39,007 nt of DNA from the NCBI GenBank assembly GCA_025451715.1, contig JANWJY010000140.1, positions 1 through 39,007 on the forward strand. The letters run 5' to 3'. Source of the DNA: Fimbriimonadaceae bacterium. GTDB taxonomy: Bacteria > Armatimonadota > Fimbriimonadia > Fimbriimonadales > Fimbriimonadaceae. Numbering within the stretch: the first letter of the stretch is position 1; the number at the start of each line of letters is the position of its first letter. The notes below the pieces were generated by a model. That model ran no database searches, was not told where the DNA came from, and saw only the letters and a program-made list of their open reading frames with translations. A program made the translations under genes and the position numbers. Shown here one piece after another: positions 15,161 through 23,559 of the stretch.

Positions 15161-16549
15161 CTAGTGTACGACCGTCACGCCGACCGACTTCTTCGCCAAC
15201 AGCTGGTTTCCTTTCCACGCCTCGACGCTGAACACCCTCCACCCTTCTGCGATTCGGCTCGTTCCGATCGTGACGTACCACTTGTCCTTGCCGAGGCCCT
15301 CGTAGAGCAGCTTGCCGTCGATTCGGAACTTCATCATGATGTCGGTGTCGATCGTTTTGCACCAAGCCGAGAAGTCGAGCTTCCCTTGAACGACGTCGCC
15401 CTCTTGCAGCGGCATGGGAGCGATCGGGACTGACTCCATGGGATCGTTGGATCCGTCAACCGGCAGGAAACCAAGCGCAGTCGCGTCGTACGAGAGCGAT
15501 GAGATATTCTTGAGATAGTACGCTGGCTCTGTCACGCGGCGGTACACCTGCAAAACGGCGGCGTCCTGTGTCACGGCGTAGTTGTTGTTCAGCCTGTGTT
15601 CGAGCGCCAGGTTGTTGCCGTTGAAATAGCTGATGCACTTCACGCGCGGATACTTGCGCGGCAGTCCGGCGTAAAGGGCATACAGGTTGCGCTCGGCGAA
15701 CTTCGGCACCGAGAGCTTCTCTAGTGCGGAGAAGTGCGTCGTCCCGTACTCCCCGATCATGATCGGTTTGCGCGCACTGTACTTCTTGTACACGTAGTCG
15801 AGCATCTCGGTCGGATGGATCTGCCCAGCGGGCTTCTTCCGGTCCTGGTCGAAGAAAGTGACGCTGTACATGTTGACGCCGACCCAGTCGACCCAGTCGT
15901 CACCGGGATAGTACGACTCGATCGGGTTGGTCGGTGTCGCGTAAGGGCACCACACCATGGCGACGTTTGGCGCGTACTGCTTCATCTTCTTCGCGACGAG
16001 CTTGAACTTCTCTTTGTAGAGCTTTGGGTCACGGCCGTACTCGACCCAAGCGCCATTCATTTCGCTGCCGAAGCGGAGCAGGATGCTCGCGCCGCTCTGT
16101 CCCATGTCCTTGGCGAGTGTCGTGAGGTACTCGTCGTCCAGGACATATTGGATTCCGCGCGTCGGTTCGAGAGCGATGTGCACGATCTTGCCTTGTGTGG
16201 CGAGCATGCCTACCCAGTCCTTAGGGAGCGGCCGACCGTATCCGAGGTAGAAGAAGTAGGTCGAGTGCTGGTTGCCGACCACGCGCTCGAACTCCGACGG
16301 CAGCCGACGCACGCGCCCGATCGTATCCTTGTACTCTTCCTTCAACGAGTAGTCCAGGTCGATGAACGCGCCGAGGTAACAACCGTAGAGGGGCTCGAAC
16401 TTTGCGCCCGTGTAGTTCCTCCTGACCTCGTCGGCGGTCGGCTTCCGATCCAGGTAGAGCCCAAGTTGCAGGTCGTCAGCAGAAGTGAGAACTGCCAGCG
16501 ACCCGGCCAAGGTGGCCGTCAGGACGCGCAATCGAACCGGTGCCAGCAT
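15161..16549 (-). CDS. Secreted GH26-like glycoside hydrolase
   Basis: 462 residues with a signal peptide (MLAPVRLRVLTATLAGSLAVLTSA, cut near residue 24). The (beta/alpha)8 domain fits GH26/clan GH-A: acid/base Glu163 in LLRFGSEMNGAW and nucleophile Glu267 in IMIGEYGTTH, with AMVWCPYATP and WVDWVGVNMYSV between. GH26 enzymes are mostly beta-mannanases. A beta-rich C-terminal domain of about 110 residues (DVVQGKLDFSAWCK...) may bind carbohydrate. ATG 16549 is chosen because GGTAGACT ends 7 nt upstream and it leaves a clean signal peptide; ATG 16567 would lie before the promoter box. Confidence 0.8.
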   Translation of the reverse strand: MLAPVRLRVLTATLAGSLAVLTSADDLQLGLYLDRKPTADEVRRNYTGAKFEPLYGCYLGAFIDLDYSLKEEYKDTIGRVRRLPSEFERVVGNQHSTYFFYLGYGRPLPKDWVGMLATQGKIVHIALEPTRGIQYVLDDEYLTTLAKDMGQSGASILLRFGSEMNGAWVEYGRDPKLYKEKFKLVAKKMKQYAPNVAMVWCPYATPTNPIESYYPGDDWVDWVGVNMYSVTFFDQDRKKPAGQIHPTEMLDYVYKKYSARKPIMIGEYGTTHFSALEKLSVPKFAERNLYALYAGLPRKYPRVKCISYFNGNNLALEHRLNNNYAVTQDAAVLQVYRRVTEPAYYLKNISSLSYDATALGFLPVDGSNDPMESVPIAPMPLQEGDVVQGKLDFSAWCKTIDTDIMMKFRIDGKLLYEGLGKDKWYVTIGTSRIAEGWRVFSVEAWKGNQLLAKKSVGVTVVH

Positions 16550-16556
16550 TGATTTG

Positions 16557-16564
16557 AGTCTACC
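16557..16564 (-). promoter_or_regulatory. GGTAGACT leaderless -10 box (glycosidase)
   Basis: The hexamer ends 7 nt before the ATG at 16549. Confidence 0.55.
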
Positions 16565-16681
16565 CACTACTCTGTTCCATGGAAGGGGGTGCTTGCCTCC
16601 CGTACTTTCGGCAACGAAAAACCGCGCCGGTCGCGATCGGAAACGGCGATCCCCGTAAGATTCCCAGTGCCTTGCAGTGTT

Positions 16682-17953
16682 CTAGCAGTCTGCGTTGAGC
16701 GCCCGCGAGGTCCGCTCGATGATCTCGTCGATCAGCGACTCTTCGACCACTAGTGGGGGCGCGAAGCGGAACGTGCGTGAGCGGGTCTCCTTGGTTAGGA
16801 TGCCGTTCTTGACGAATGCCTTCGTCAGTGCCTTTGAGTCGACGTCGTCAGCGACCTCCATGCCGACGAGCAGGCCCTTGCCCCGGACTTCGACCACCTT
16901 AGGGTGGTTCAGTGCTACGAGCCCCTTCTTGAGCCTCTCACCGAGCACTGTGCTACGGCCCGCGTAATCGTTGACCTCCATCTCGGCCAAGGCTGTCAGC
17001 GCGGTCACTGCGGCGAGCGGGTTGCCGCCAAACGTGCTGCCGTGGTCCCCAGGCTTGAAGACCTCCATGACCTCGAGCCGCCCGACGGCCGCAGAGACGG
17101 GCAGGAGCCCGCCGCCCAGCGGCTTGCCGACAGCGACGATGTCCGGCTTCGCGTCCTCGTACTGCCACGCGAACTTGCGGCCGGTGCGGCAAAAGCCGGT
17201 CTGAATCTCGTCCCAGATGAGCAGGACGTTGTTGTCGTCGCAGATTTGCCTCACTTCAGCCATCCAGCCGTCCGGCGGAATCAAGATTCCGCCCTCGGCC
17301 TGAATCGGCTCGCAAAGGAACGCTGCGGTGTTCGGCGTGATCGCCTTACGAAGGGCCTGCGCGTCCCCGAACGGGACCATGCGGAATCCGGGGGTGAACG
17401 GCCCGAACCCCTCGCGATAGTTCGGCTCAGACGAGAACCCAACGATCGTAGTCGTGCGTCCGTGGAAGTTGTCCTCACAGACTATGATCTCCGCCTTGTC
17501 CTTTGCGATGCCCTTCTTCGTATACGCCCACTTGCGCGCGAGCTTGATCGCCGTCTCGACGGCCTCGGCGCCCGTGTTCATCGGACAGACCATGTCGAGG
17601 TCAGCGTACTCAGCCAGTCCCTTAAGGAACAATCCGACCTCGCTCGTGTAGTACGCGCGACTGGTCAGGACGATTTTCTGGAGCTGCGCCTCCAGCGCCT
17701 TCACGACTGCGGGGTTCAGGTGGCCGTGTGCGACCGCCGAATACGCGCCGACGCAGTCGATGTACTCGTTGCCTGCGCCGTCCCACACCCGCGCGCCGTC
17801 GCCGCGCACGACGTTGACGTGCATCACCGAGTAGTTGTGGGTGCCGTACTCCTCGGCCATCGCCATCGACTCTTCGTCGGTGATGCGCCTTACGACCCTC
17901 TGGATCCCGTTTTCGACTATGTCGTGCCAGAGGTCGATTGCCGTACGCTTCAT
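16682..17953 (-). CDS. rocD: Ornithine aminotransferase-type PLP enzyme
   Basis: 423 residues, class III aminotransferase. PLP Lys277 is in AVGKPLGGGLLPVSA, with the Asp of LIWDEIQTGFCRTG before it and the phosphate-binding MNTGAEAVETAIKLAR earlier. EYGTHNYSVMHVNVVRGDGARVWD at the N-terminus and the sequence YIDCVGAYSAVAHGH match ornithine--oxo-acid aminotransferase better than acetylornithine or GABA transaminases. It transfers the delta-amino group of ornithine to 2-oxoglutarate, giving glutamate semialdehyde (arginine breakdown, proline link). Single gene; its start lies 7 nt after TACAAT. Confidence 0.9.
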   Translation of the reverse strand: MKRTAIDLWHDIVENGIQRVVRRITDEESMAMAEEYGTHNYSVMHVNVVRGDGARVWDGAGNEYIDCVGAYSAVAHGHLNPAVVKALEAQLQKIVLTSRAYYTSEVGLFLKGLAEYADLDMVCPMNTGAEAVETAIKLARKWAYTKKGIAKDKAEIIVCEDNFHGRTTTIVGFSSEPNYREGFGPFTPGFRMVPFGDAQALRKAITPNTAAFLCEPIQAEGGILIPPDGWMAEVRQICDDNNVLLIWDEIQTGFCRTGRKFAWQYEDAKPDIVAVGKPLGGGLLPVSAAVGRLEVMEVFKPGDHGSTFGGNPLAAVTALTALAEMEVNDYAGRSTVLGERLKKGLVALNHPKVVEVRGKGLLVGMEVADDVDSKALTKAFVKNGILTKETRSRTFRFAPPLVVEESLIDEIIERTSRALNADC

Positions 17954-17960
17954 TCCCTAC

Positions 17961-17966
17961 ATTGTA
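17961..17966 (-). promoter_or_regulatory. TACAAT -10 box (rocD)
   Basis: A good -10 hexamer ending 7 nt before the ATG at 17953. The GG prefix is missing here. Confidence 0.5.
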
Positions 17967-18004
17967 GAGGATGAGGGTGTGCTAGCGGAACCCCAACCGT
18001 TGCC

Positions 18005-18021
18005 CGCTGGGCCGTCCAGCG
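18005..18021 (-). terminator. Hairpin after the prepilin gene
   Basis: A perfect 6-bp stem (CGCTGG/CCAGCG, loop of 5) lies 10 nt beyond the stop of the prepilin gene. There is no U-tract, so the role as terminator is weakly supported. Confidence 0.35.
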
Positions 18022-18031
18022 AACCCGGACA

Positions 18032-18826
18032 CTACGGGTACATCCACTTTTGCACGCTGAACATCGGTCGCTTCAGCTGTGCGAACAGCAACCGCTTGGT
18101 GTGCCCGTCTGCCCAGAGGGTCGTGGAGCCGTTCCTGTGAAGGAAGTTGAAGTGTTCGGCCAGGTATGGAAGATGGATCGGCGGGTTCTCTAACCAGTCC
18201 ACGCTCTGCAGGAAGTTGCACATCGGGACCCTCGCGTTGTGCTCCCACACCACGAGCGTCGTAGAGGGCTCCTCCATGAGCGAGTCACTGATCCCCGATG
18301 CGTTGACCAAACCGTTGGCGTCCGTCCATAGCTCGCCGGTTCCTGGGCCGAACTCCTGGCCCGCAGCGTCCGGGTTTGTCGTGTAATAGGCGGAAGGTGC
18401 GTACTTATTGAACATGTTGTACGCCATCGCCATCTGCCAGTCGCGCGGCTGCTCGGGGCAGACCTTGATCGGTTCGCTCTTGATGTAGGGGTCGATGAGG
18501 CCGGGCTTAGGGGGGTTGACCGCCGGCTTGTTGACCATACCGTGGTAACCGCCGAAGAGCGGGCTGTTGTTGTTGTCGTAGCCGAGCCAGAACGTCTGTG
18601 GCGCCCAGCCTGGCGAGCTATCGGCATAGACCGCCGCGGGCCATACGTCGTCGTAGTCTGCCCGGTACATCAACATGGCCATTCCGATCTGGCGCACGTG
18701 GACTACGCAGACGATCTGCTTCGCCGTCCGCTTGGCCTGGACGAACACGGGGAACAGGATGGCCGCCAGGATGGAGATGATAGCAATCACAACCAGCAGC
18801 TCGATCAGGGTGAACGCGCGCCTCAT
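18032..18826 (-). CDS. Prepilin-type protein with N-terminal methylation leader (DUF1559-like)
   Basis: 264 residues. Leader MRRAFTLIELLVVIAIISI with the FTLIEL motif, hydrophobic to about residue 26, then FVQAKRTAKQIVCVVHVRQIGMAMLMYRADYDDVWP. The end has FLHRNGSTTLWADGHTKRLLFAQLKRP, the H-and-DG signature of DUF1559-like proteins. It is similar in plan to the protein at 14453 but not an adjacent duplicate. Its gene stands between the MATE-like gene and rocD, all on the minus strand but each apparently separate. Confidence 0.85.
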   Translation of the reverse strand: MRRAFTLIELLVVIAIISILAAILFPVFVQAKRTAKQIVCVVHVRQIGMAMLMYRADYDDVWPAAVYADSSPGWAPQTFWLGYDNNNSPLFGGYHGMVNKPAVNPPKPGLIDPYIKSEPIKVCPEQPRDWQMAMAYNMFNKYAPSAYYTTNPDAAGQEFGPGTGELWTDANGLVNASGISDSLMEEPSTTLVVWEHNARVPMCNFLQSVDWLENPPIHLPYLAEHFNFLHRNGSTTLWADGHTKRLLFAQLKRPMFSVQKWMYP

Positions 18827-18859
18827 GGGGTGCCTCTGGTAATAGCGTACGCCAAAGGG

Positions 18860-20227
18860 CTAGGAAATGGCGTCTTTGGTTGACAAACTTCTTGCCCAAA
18901 ACCATCTGAGGACGGCCAGCTCCGCCACGATCTGCACGGTCATCGCCAGTCCGATCATCAGGATCCCGTTCGCCCGGACGGCGACCCCAATACCAAGGGC
19001 TACGACAAGGGCGCTGATCGAGGCGACGATCGCGTAGAGCCGAGCCCGGGTCTGGTGATGGTACGTTAGCAGCCCCCTGAGGAACGAGGCGTGCGAGTTC
19101 ACTGCAGGGATCAGGACGCTGCTGAGCAGAGCGAACGCCGCGACGGAAGCGACCGACGGCTTGGAATCGAGCACGCGCTCGAAGAGGAGTTGCGCGCCAC
19201 CGGTGAAGTACATCAAGAGGATCGCCCCGGAGCACGCGAGGCCGACGTTGCGGCAGAACCGTCCCAGCTCCGCCTTTGTGCGGTCGTCCCTGTGGAGGGC
19301 GATCACTGTCTCCGGCAAAGCAAACGTAATCGAGCGGAACATGAACACGACGCTCATAGCAATGCCCCAGGCCGCGAGCGCCGTTTTGCCTTGCGGCGAG
19401 TTGTTCAGGGCCCAGGTGACGAGCGGCATCGAGAGGATCATCGTCATCGTCGCCAGCGTGAGAGGGAAGTGGAACGCGCAGAGCTGGCGCATCGATATCC
19501 CTTCGTCGGCGCTTGTCCCTGCCATCGGGTCGAGCCGCTCCCGGATCGTCGACTGCGTCGCGAAGTGGATGAACAGAGCCTCGGTGAACACCGAGCCGAC
19601 CAAGGCGATCGCCGCGAGGGTGAGGCCCGGCAGGCTCGTGTAGACGAACAGCAACGCGCCGATCAGAAGTACTGACAACACACGCACGGTCGTGCCGAGC
19701 CCGACAGGGCGCGTGTTGTCGTATCGGATCAGCACGCCGTGGTGGAACCTCCTCCAGCCGACGAACGCCGCCCAAGGGACCATGATCGCCATCGCGGGCC
19801 GAAGCACGACGGCCACGTCGTGCGGGGTGTCGAGCCAGCCTTCGACCAGCACCCAGTAGAACGGCGTCAAGGTGATTAATGCGTGAACGACCGCGGTCCA
19901 GAGCATCATCACCCCTGTGAAGCGGCGGAGTTGGACGAACGCCGCGTGGGTCTTGCTCAGGGTCGTCGAGGTCGAGAGCAGGTCGATGACCGGTGACTCG
20001 ATAAAGATCGAGAGCGCCATGAGCAGGGCCATTCCCGCCAGGCTGTCCTCCTCACCTGGCCTGCGTGAGATGAAGCCGCTCGTGATCGGCCCTTCGAGCG
20101 ACATGAAGATCCACGACACCGCAAGCGGGACGAAGAACTTGAGGATCCGCCTCTGGTCGATCGGTGGCTCTGTGGGACGAGGGTGCGGGCTCTCGATGGG
20201 GGTCTTGCCGACCGGCGTCTCGGACAA
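18860..20227 (-). CDS. MATE-like multidrug/organic solute membrane transporter
   Basis: 455 residues, about 12 hydrophobic segments, with a hydrophilic Pro-rich N-terminal tail of about 27 residues. The pattern (LKFFVPLAVSWIFMSLEGPITSGFISR at the start, FHFPLTLATMTMILSMPLVTWALN at the mid repeat) fits the two-fold repeat of MATE/MOP-type transporters, close to ANKH-like members. The substrate cannot be read. The start codon would be TTG 20227, 9 nt after a GGTAAGCT box. No ATG lies close to it; the next Met is after the first membrane span. Confidence 0.72.
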   Translation of the reverse strand: MSETPVGKTPIESPHPRPTEPPIDQRRILKFFVPLAVSWIFMSLEGPITSGFISRRPGEEDSLAGMALLMALSIFIESPVIDLLSTSTTLSKTHAAFVQLRRFTGVMMLWTAVVHALITLTPFYWVLVEGWLDTPHDVAVVLRPAMAIMVPWAAFVGWRRFHHGVLIRYDNTRPVGLGTTVRVLSVLLIGALLFVYTSLPGLTLAAIALVGSVFTEALFIHFATQSTIRERLDPMAGTSADEGISMRQLCAFHFPLTLATMTMILSMPLVTWALNNSPQGKTALAAWGIAMSVVFMFRSITFALPETVIALHRDDRTKAELGRFCRNVGLACSGAILLMYFTGGAQLLFERVLDSKPSVASVAAFALLSSVLIPAVNSHASFLRGLLTYHHQTRARLYAIVASISALVVALGIGVAVRANGILMIGLAMTVQIVAELAVLRWFWARSLSTKDAIS

Positions 20228-20236
20228 AGTCTAACG

Positions 20237-20244
20237 AGCTTACC
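20237..20244 (-). promoter_or_regulatory. GGTAAGCT leaderless -10 box (MATE-like gene)
   Basis: Ends 9 nt before the TTG at 20227. A second candidate, TTAGAC, lies inside that gap, so the exact box is unsure. Confidence 0.4.
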
Positions 20245-20292
20245 GGTCAGGGGTTCGGCGCGCAGGGACGCGTGAAACAAACCGGACCCTCC

Positions 20293-20300
20293 GGTAGTAT
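20293..20300 (+). promoter_or_regulatory. GGTAGTAT leaderless -10 box (M28 peptidase)
   Basis: The hexamer ends 8 nt before the ATG at 20309. This is the member of the set closest to the sigma70 consensus. Confidence 0.6.
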
Positions 20301-20308
20301 CTTTCACT

Positions 20309-21355
20309 ATGTCCTCCCGAAGCCTGTTGATCGCCTCCGCCCTCGTTGCCACGCTGGTCGCTGGAGGGGCGACGCAACAGGCGCACCCTTCAGAGTTTGT
20401 CGATGAGAACTTGCTGCGGGGACACCTCTCCTTCATCGCATCCGACGCGCTCGAAGGTCGGGCGACGCCGAGCAAAGGGCTTGACATGGCTGCGGAGTAC
20501 ATCGCGGCGCAGTTCAGGACGGCGGGGCTCGAGGAGGTGAATGAGAGCTACTTCCAGCTCGCACCTGCACACCGCCTCAACCGCGAAGGGATGCCCGTGC
20601 TGAAGAACGTGGTCGGGATCCTGCGCGGTACCGACCCTGTTTTGAAGGACACGTACTTGCTTGTCACCGCGCACTACGACCACATCGGTATGAACCCGAA
20701 CGCACCGGGCGACGACAAGATCTTCAACGGCGCGAACGACGACGGGAGCGGCACGGTCGGCGTGATCGCGATCGCACAGGCGATGGGTCGGTCGAAAGTG
20801 CGGCCGAAGCGCAGCGTGTTGTTCATGTGCGTGTTCGGAGAGGAGCGAGGCATGCAGGGCTCGACGTTCTACGGACAGAACCCGCTCGTGCCGCTGATGA
20901 AGACGGTAGGGATGCTCAACATCGAGATGATCGGGCGGACCAACAAGGAGTCGGCCAAGAACGGACAGCTCGAAGATTGGACCGGTCGGCTTGGGGTCAC
21001 GGGGTTTGATTACTCGGACATGGGCTCACGCCTGGTCGCCTCGGGGAAGAAGGCCGGGATCGACGTGGTGATGGACCCGGACGCCAGCGGGCCGTTCTTC
21101 ATGCGGTCGGACAACCGCGCGATGGCCGGGTTCGGGATTCCCGCGCACACGGTGAGCGTCGGGTACGAAGACCCCGAGTACCACCAGGCGAACGACCACT
21201 GGGAAACGATCAACTATGCGAACATGGCAAAGGTCGTGCGCGCGCTGATGTACGCGACCCTTGACCTTGCGAACGACCCGGTGGAGCCCAAGTGGGCGGA
21301 CATCCCCGCGACGCAGCGATACCGCGAGGCTTGGGCGAAGTTGCACGGGGGATAG
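20309..21355 (+). CDS. Secreted M28 family metallopeptidase
   Basis: 348 residues with a signal peptide (LLIASALVATLVAGGATQQA). Two-zinc aminopeptidase fold: His in VTAHYDHIGMN, bridging Asp in NGANDDGSGTVG, the catalytic Glu pair in VFGEERGMQGS, Asp/Glu in LNIEMIGRTN, and a late His in YHQANDHWETINYANMAKV. An N-terminal stretch (LLRGHLSFIASDALEGRATPSKG) is typical of the M28 members found in many bacteria as exported aminopeptidases. A single gene with its own promoter and a strong terminator-like hairpin. Confidence 0.9.
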   Translation: MSSRSLLIASALVATLVAGGATQQAHPSEFVDENLLRGHLSFIASDALEGRATPSKGLDMAAEYIAAQFRTAGLEEVNESYFQLAPAHRLNREGMPVLKNVVGILRGTDPVLKDTYLLVTAHYDHIGMNPNAPGDDKIFNGANDDGSGTVGVIAIAQAMGRSKVRPKRSVLFMCVFGEERGMQGSTFYGQNPLVPLMKTVGMLNIEMIGRTNKESAKNGQLEDWTGRLGVTGFDYSDMGSRLVASGKKAGIDVVMDPDASGPFFMRSDNRAMAGFGIPAHTVSVGYEDPEYHQANDHWETINYANMAKVVRALMYATLDLANDPVEPKWADIPATQRYREAWAKLHGG

Positions 21356-21359
21356 TGAA

Positions 21360-21394
21360 GAGAGCGGAGAGCAGAGAGCGGAGAGCCGAGCGGG
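21360..21394 (+). repeat. Heptamer repeat, 4-5 units (GAGAGCN)
   Basis: Units GAGAGCG, GAGAGCA, GAGAGCG and GAGAGCC plus a decayed fifth, starting 5 nt after the TAG of the M28 gene. It leads into the large inverted repeat at 21397. Confidence 0.65.
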
Positions 21395-21396
21395 TG

Positions 21397-21431
21397 CTCC
21401 TCTTCGCGACACTGACGTTCGCGAAGAGGAG
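21397..21431. terminator. 12-bp perfect inverted repeat between convergent genes
   Basis: CTCCTCTTCGCG pairs exactly with CGCGAAGAGGAG across an 11-nt loop. It lies between the M28 gene and the large anti-sigma-like gene, so it could end both transcripts. No long T-tract on either side. Confidence 0.6.
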
Positions 21432-21439
21432 TCGTTGAC

Positions 21440-22951
21440 TTACTTGCCTGACTTGAGCCGTGCGTTGACCGCATCGAGCTGCTGTAGGACGGTGTCAAGC
21501 GACCACTTGCCATAGCCTTTTCGGTCGTGCTCGCGCTTGAGCCGCAGATCTTCCTCCAGCCACCGCTTCGCGTTCGGCCAGTCTTCGTAGTTTTGGAAGT
21601 GCCGGGCCAAAGTGGATGAGCGTGCCATGAGTGAGACCACCTCGTTGTTGAAGCCCGAGTAGTCGAGCCGGGCCATGTAGTCTGGTCGCAGGTCGCACGT
21701 CGGGGCACTGAAGCTGCCGCTCCAGACCTCCGTCAACGGCGGCAGGTGGTCGGGATCGACGCCTTCGGTGTTAGGCATGTAGCTGAACCACACTGTGCCG
21801 TCGGTGCGCTGGCCGCCGACGTATCCGCCGACGAACTGCACGATCTCATTTTCGGGTGTGAAGCGCGCTTCGACTCTGACCGTGCGCGGGCGCCATGGGG
21901 CTGTCGGGTTCAGAGGGACAAAGACCTCCTTCTCCAGCCTTCCGTCCTTTGACCTCTCGATGAACGGATCGTCGTGCCAATAGGTCTCCATTGGCGCCGT
22001 GTACTCGTTGCCGAGGTCGTCGGTGATGTGAAGCCTGAATCCGCGCCAAGTCTTCGACTTGTCGCCGATCTGGTACGCGACGAACACAGTGCCATCGCCA
22101 GCGACCTCGACGCTGCGAAGGACGAACGTTCCGGTCTTGGTCTCGATCGACGAGAGCGACTTCGAGGTCATCGTGTCGACGAGCCGTTGGTCGTACTCGT
22201 TCTTCGCCAGCGTAGGAACGCCTGCCTTCAAGGCAAAGTGGCTGGCAGTGAACCTCGGCGTGTAGTCGAACTCAGCAACACCGCTCAGTCGCCATCTGCC
22301 TCTCTCAAACGAGAATGCCTCAGACTTGATCGGCAACATCGATTCCTTGTCGGCGTACATCTTCGACCGACTGCGAAGGTTAGGGTCTTCGATCGTGGCG
22401 ATGACTACCGGCTTGCCGTCAAGCGCGCCGTCTGCGACGGTGACCTTGTGTCCCCAGCTCGCGACCATTTCGATCATTGAAGAGAGACCAAGTCCCTTGG
22501 AGTTGTACGAGAAGGGCCCTTCCGGCCTGTCCTCGACGATGTACGCGTTGGTCAGCGGGTCGTAGAGGTACAGCTTGCCGCCCAGATAGATCTGGGTCTC
22601 AAGTCCAGAAGCCTTCTGGAGTCTCCACTTCCCGCGGTCGTAGTCGATCGTGCCGGACTTCGTCCGTGTGCCGTCTTCGGCGACCGAGTACGACTGCATC
22701 CGCACAGTACTGACGTCCTCGAGCGCGCCCGACATCTGGTCGAGCACGCTGCGCGCTTGGGCCGTCGGCAGGACGAACACCAACAGTGCGACCACTGCTG
22801 CGCCGGTCAGGGCATACGACCACCCGCGACGAGACGTGCTTCGTGAGCCGCCCTTTGCGACCCGCTCATTGATCTTCTGCGTCAGGCCGATGTGTTCCGG
22901 CTCGGGCGTCATGGCGTCCTTGATCTGTCGTTCGAAACTGTTTTCGTTCAT
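21440..22951 (-). CDS. Large membrane protein coupled to ECF sigma (putative anti-sigma)
   Basis: 503 residues. The cytoplasmic part (1-44) reads NENSFERQIKDAMTPEPEHIGLTQKINERV, a membrane span lies at about 45-62 (YALTGAAVVALLVFVLP), and a long external part follows. The segment after the span (LDQMSGALEDVSTVRMQSYSV, later RGKWRLQKASGLETQIYLGG) resembles LolA/MucB-like beta domains that sense lipids or other envelope signals. A second beta region (about 280-400) and a C-terminal coiled segment (RHFQNYEDWPNAKRWLEEDL) follow. The ATG overlaps the sigma stop (ATGA), which is the main argument for an anti-sigma role. Confidence 0.65.
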   Translation of the reverse strand: MNENSFERQIKDAMTPEPEHIGLTQKINERVAKGGSRSTSRRGWSYALTGAAVVALLVFVLPTAQARSVLDQMSGALEDVSTVRMQSYSVAEDGTRTKSGTIDYDRGKWRLQKASGLETQIYLGGKLYLYDPLTNAYIVEDRPEGPFSYNSKGLGLSSMIEMVASWGHKVTVADGALDGKPVVIATIEDPNLRSRSKMYADKESMLPIKSEAFSFERGRWRLSGVAEFDYTPRFTASHFALKAGVPTLAKNEYDQRLVDTMTSKSLSSIETKTGTFVLRSVEVAGDGTVFVAYQIGDKSKTWRGFRLHITDDLGNEYTAPMETYWHDDPFIERSKDGRLEKEVFVPLNPTAPWRPRTVRVEARFTPENEIVQFVGGYVGGQRTDGTVWFSYMPNTEGVDPDHLPPLTEVWSGSFSAPTCDLRPDYMARLDYSGFNNEVVSLMARSSTLARHFQNYEDWPNAKRWLEEDLRLKREHDRKGYGKWSLDTVLQQLDAVNARLKSGK

Positions 22952-23457
22952 TGGTTCTTCTCCGCGATCTTGCGGACCCGCTCTCTCGCGCGCTGGAGCA
23001 GACTGTTCGTGCCTGCGTACGTTCGGCCGAGGACCTCGGCGATCTCGGGGATGGATAGTTCCTCGAGGACTTGCAGTGTCAACGCGTCACGCTCGTCCGG
23101 CGGGAGTTGGAACAGGATGGCGAGCGCCTGCTGCGACTCGGTGCTCTGCACGAGCGCGCCGAACATGTCGGCGGTGTGGCCGTCAGTGGGCCTGAAACGC
23201 CAGAAGCCGCGCCTGCGGCGGTAGGCGTCTGCGATCTTTCTTCGTGCGATGCCGAGCAGCCAGAGGTGCGTCTCGCCCCGCTTCTTAGCCCAGTGGCGGT
23301 AGGCGTCGAGGAAGACCTCTGCGGTCACGTCCTCGGCGTCCTCTCGTGGCTTGATGCGCCGTGAGACGTAGGCGAACACCAGCGATTGGTGCGTCTGCCT
23401 TGCGTCTTGGAAGGTCTCTGCCGCCTGCGTGGTCTGTCGGGCTGTCTCGCTCACCAT
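22948..23457 (-). CDS. ECF RNA polymerase sigma factor
   Basis: 169 residues. Region 2: FAYVSRRIKPREDAEDVTAEVFLDAYRHW and LWLLGIARRKIADAYRRR. Region 4: LPPDERDALTLQVLEELSIPEIAEVLGRTYAGTNSLLQRARERVRK. Region 4 reads YAGTNSLL where most have xGTVKSRL, a small departure in the recognition helix that may shift its promoter choice. The start is ATG 23457; no GGTANNNT box is close, but TAGATT (23509-23514) could be its -10, giving a leader of about 45 nt. It is coupled to the large membrane protein downstream. Confidence 0.9.
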   Translation of the reverse strand: MVSETARQTTQAAETFQDARQTHQSLVFAYVSRRIKPREDAEDVTAEVFLDAYRHWAKKRGETHLWLLGIARRKIADAYRRRRGFWRFRPTDGHTADMFGALVQSTESQQALAILFQLPPDERDALTLQVLEELSIPEIAEVLGRTYAGTNSLLQRARERVRKIAEKNQ

Positions 23458-23534
23458 TTCGTTCCGTTCGAGCGTCCGCTCATTGTTGGTGTTCGCGGCT
23501 AGGGCTGGAATCTATCGGGAATTGAGCAAAGCGC

Positions 23535-23554
23535 GGTGCTGAAGGAGCGGCACC
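23535..23554 (-). terminator. Hairpin after the SDR gene
   Basis: The stem GGTGC/GCACC with a 10-nt loop begins 5 nt after the TAG of the SDR gene. The tail GCGCTTTGCTC is only slightly T-rich. Confidence 0.35.
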
Positions 23555-23559
23555 CTCCC

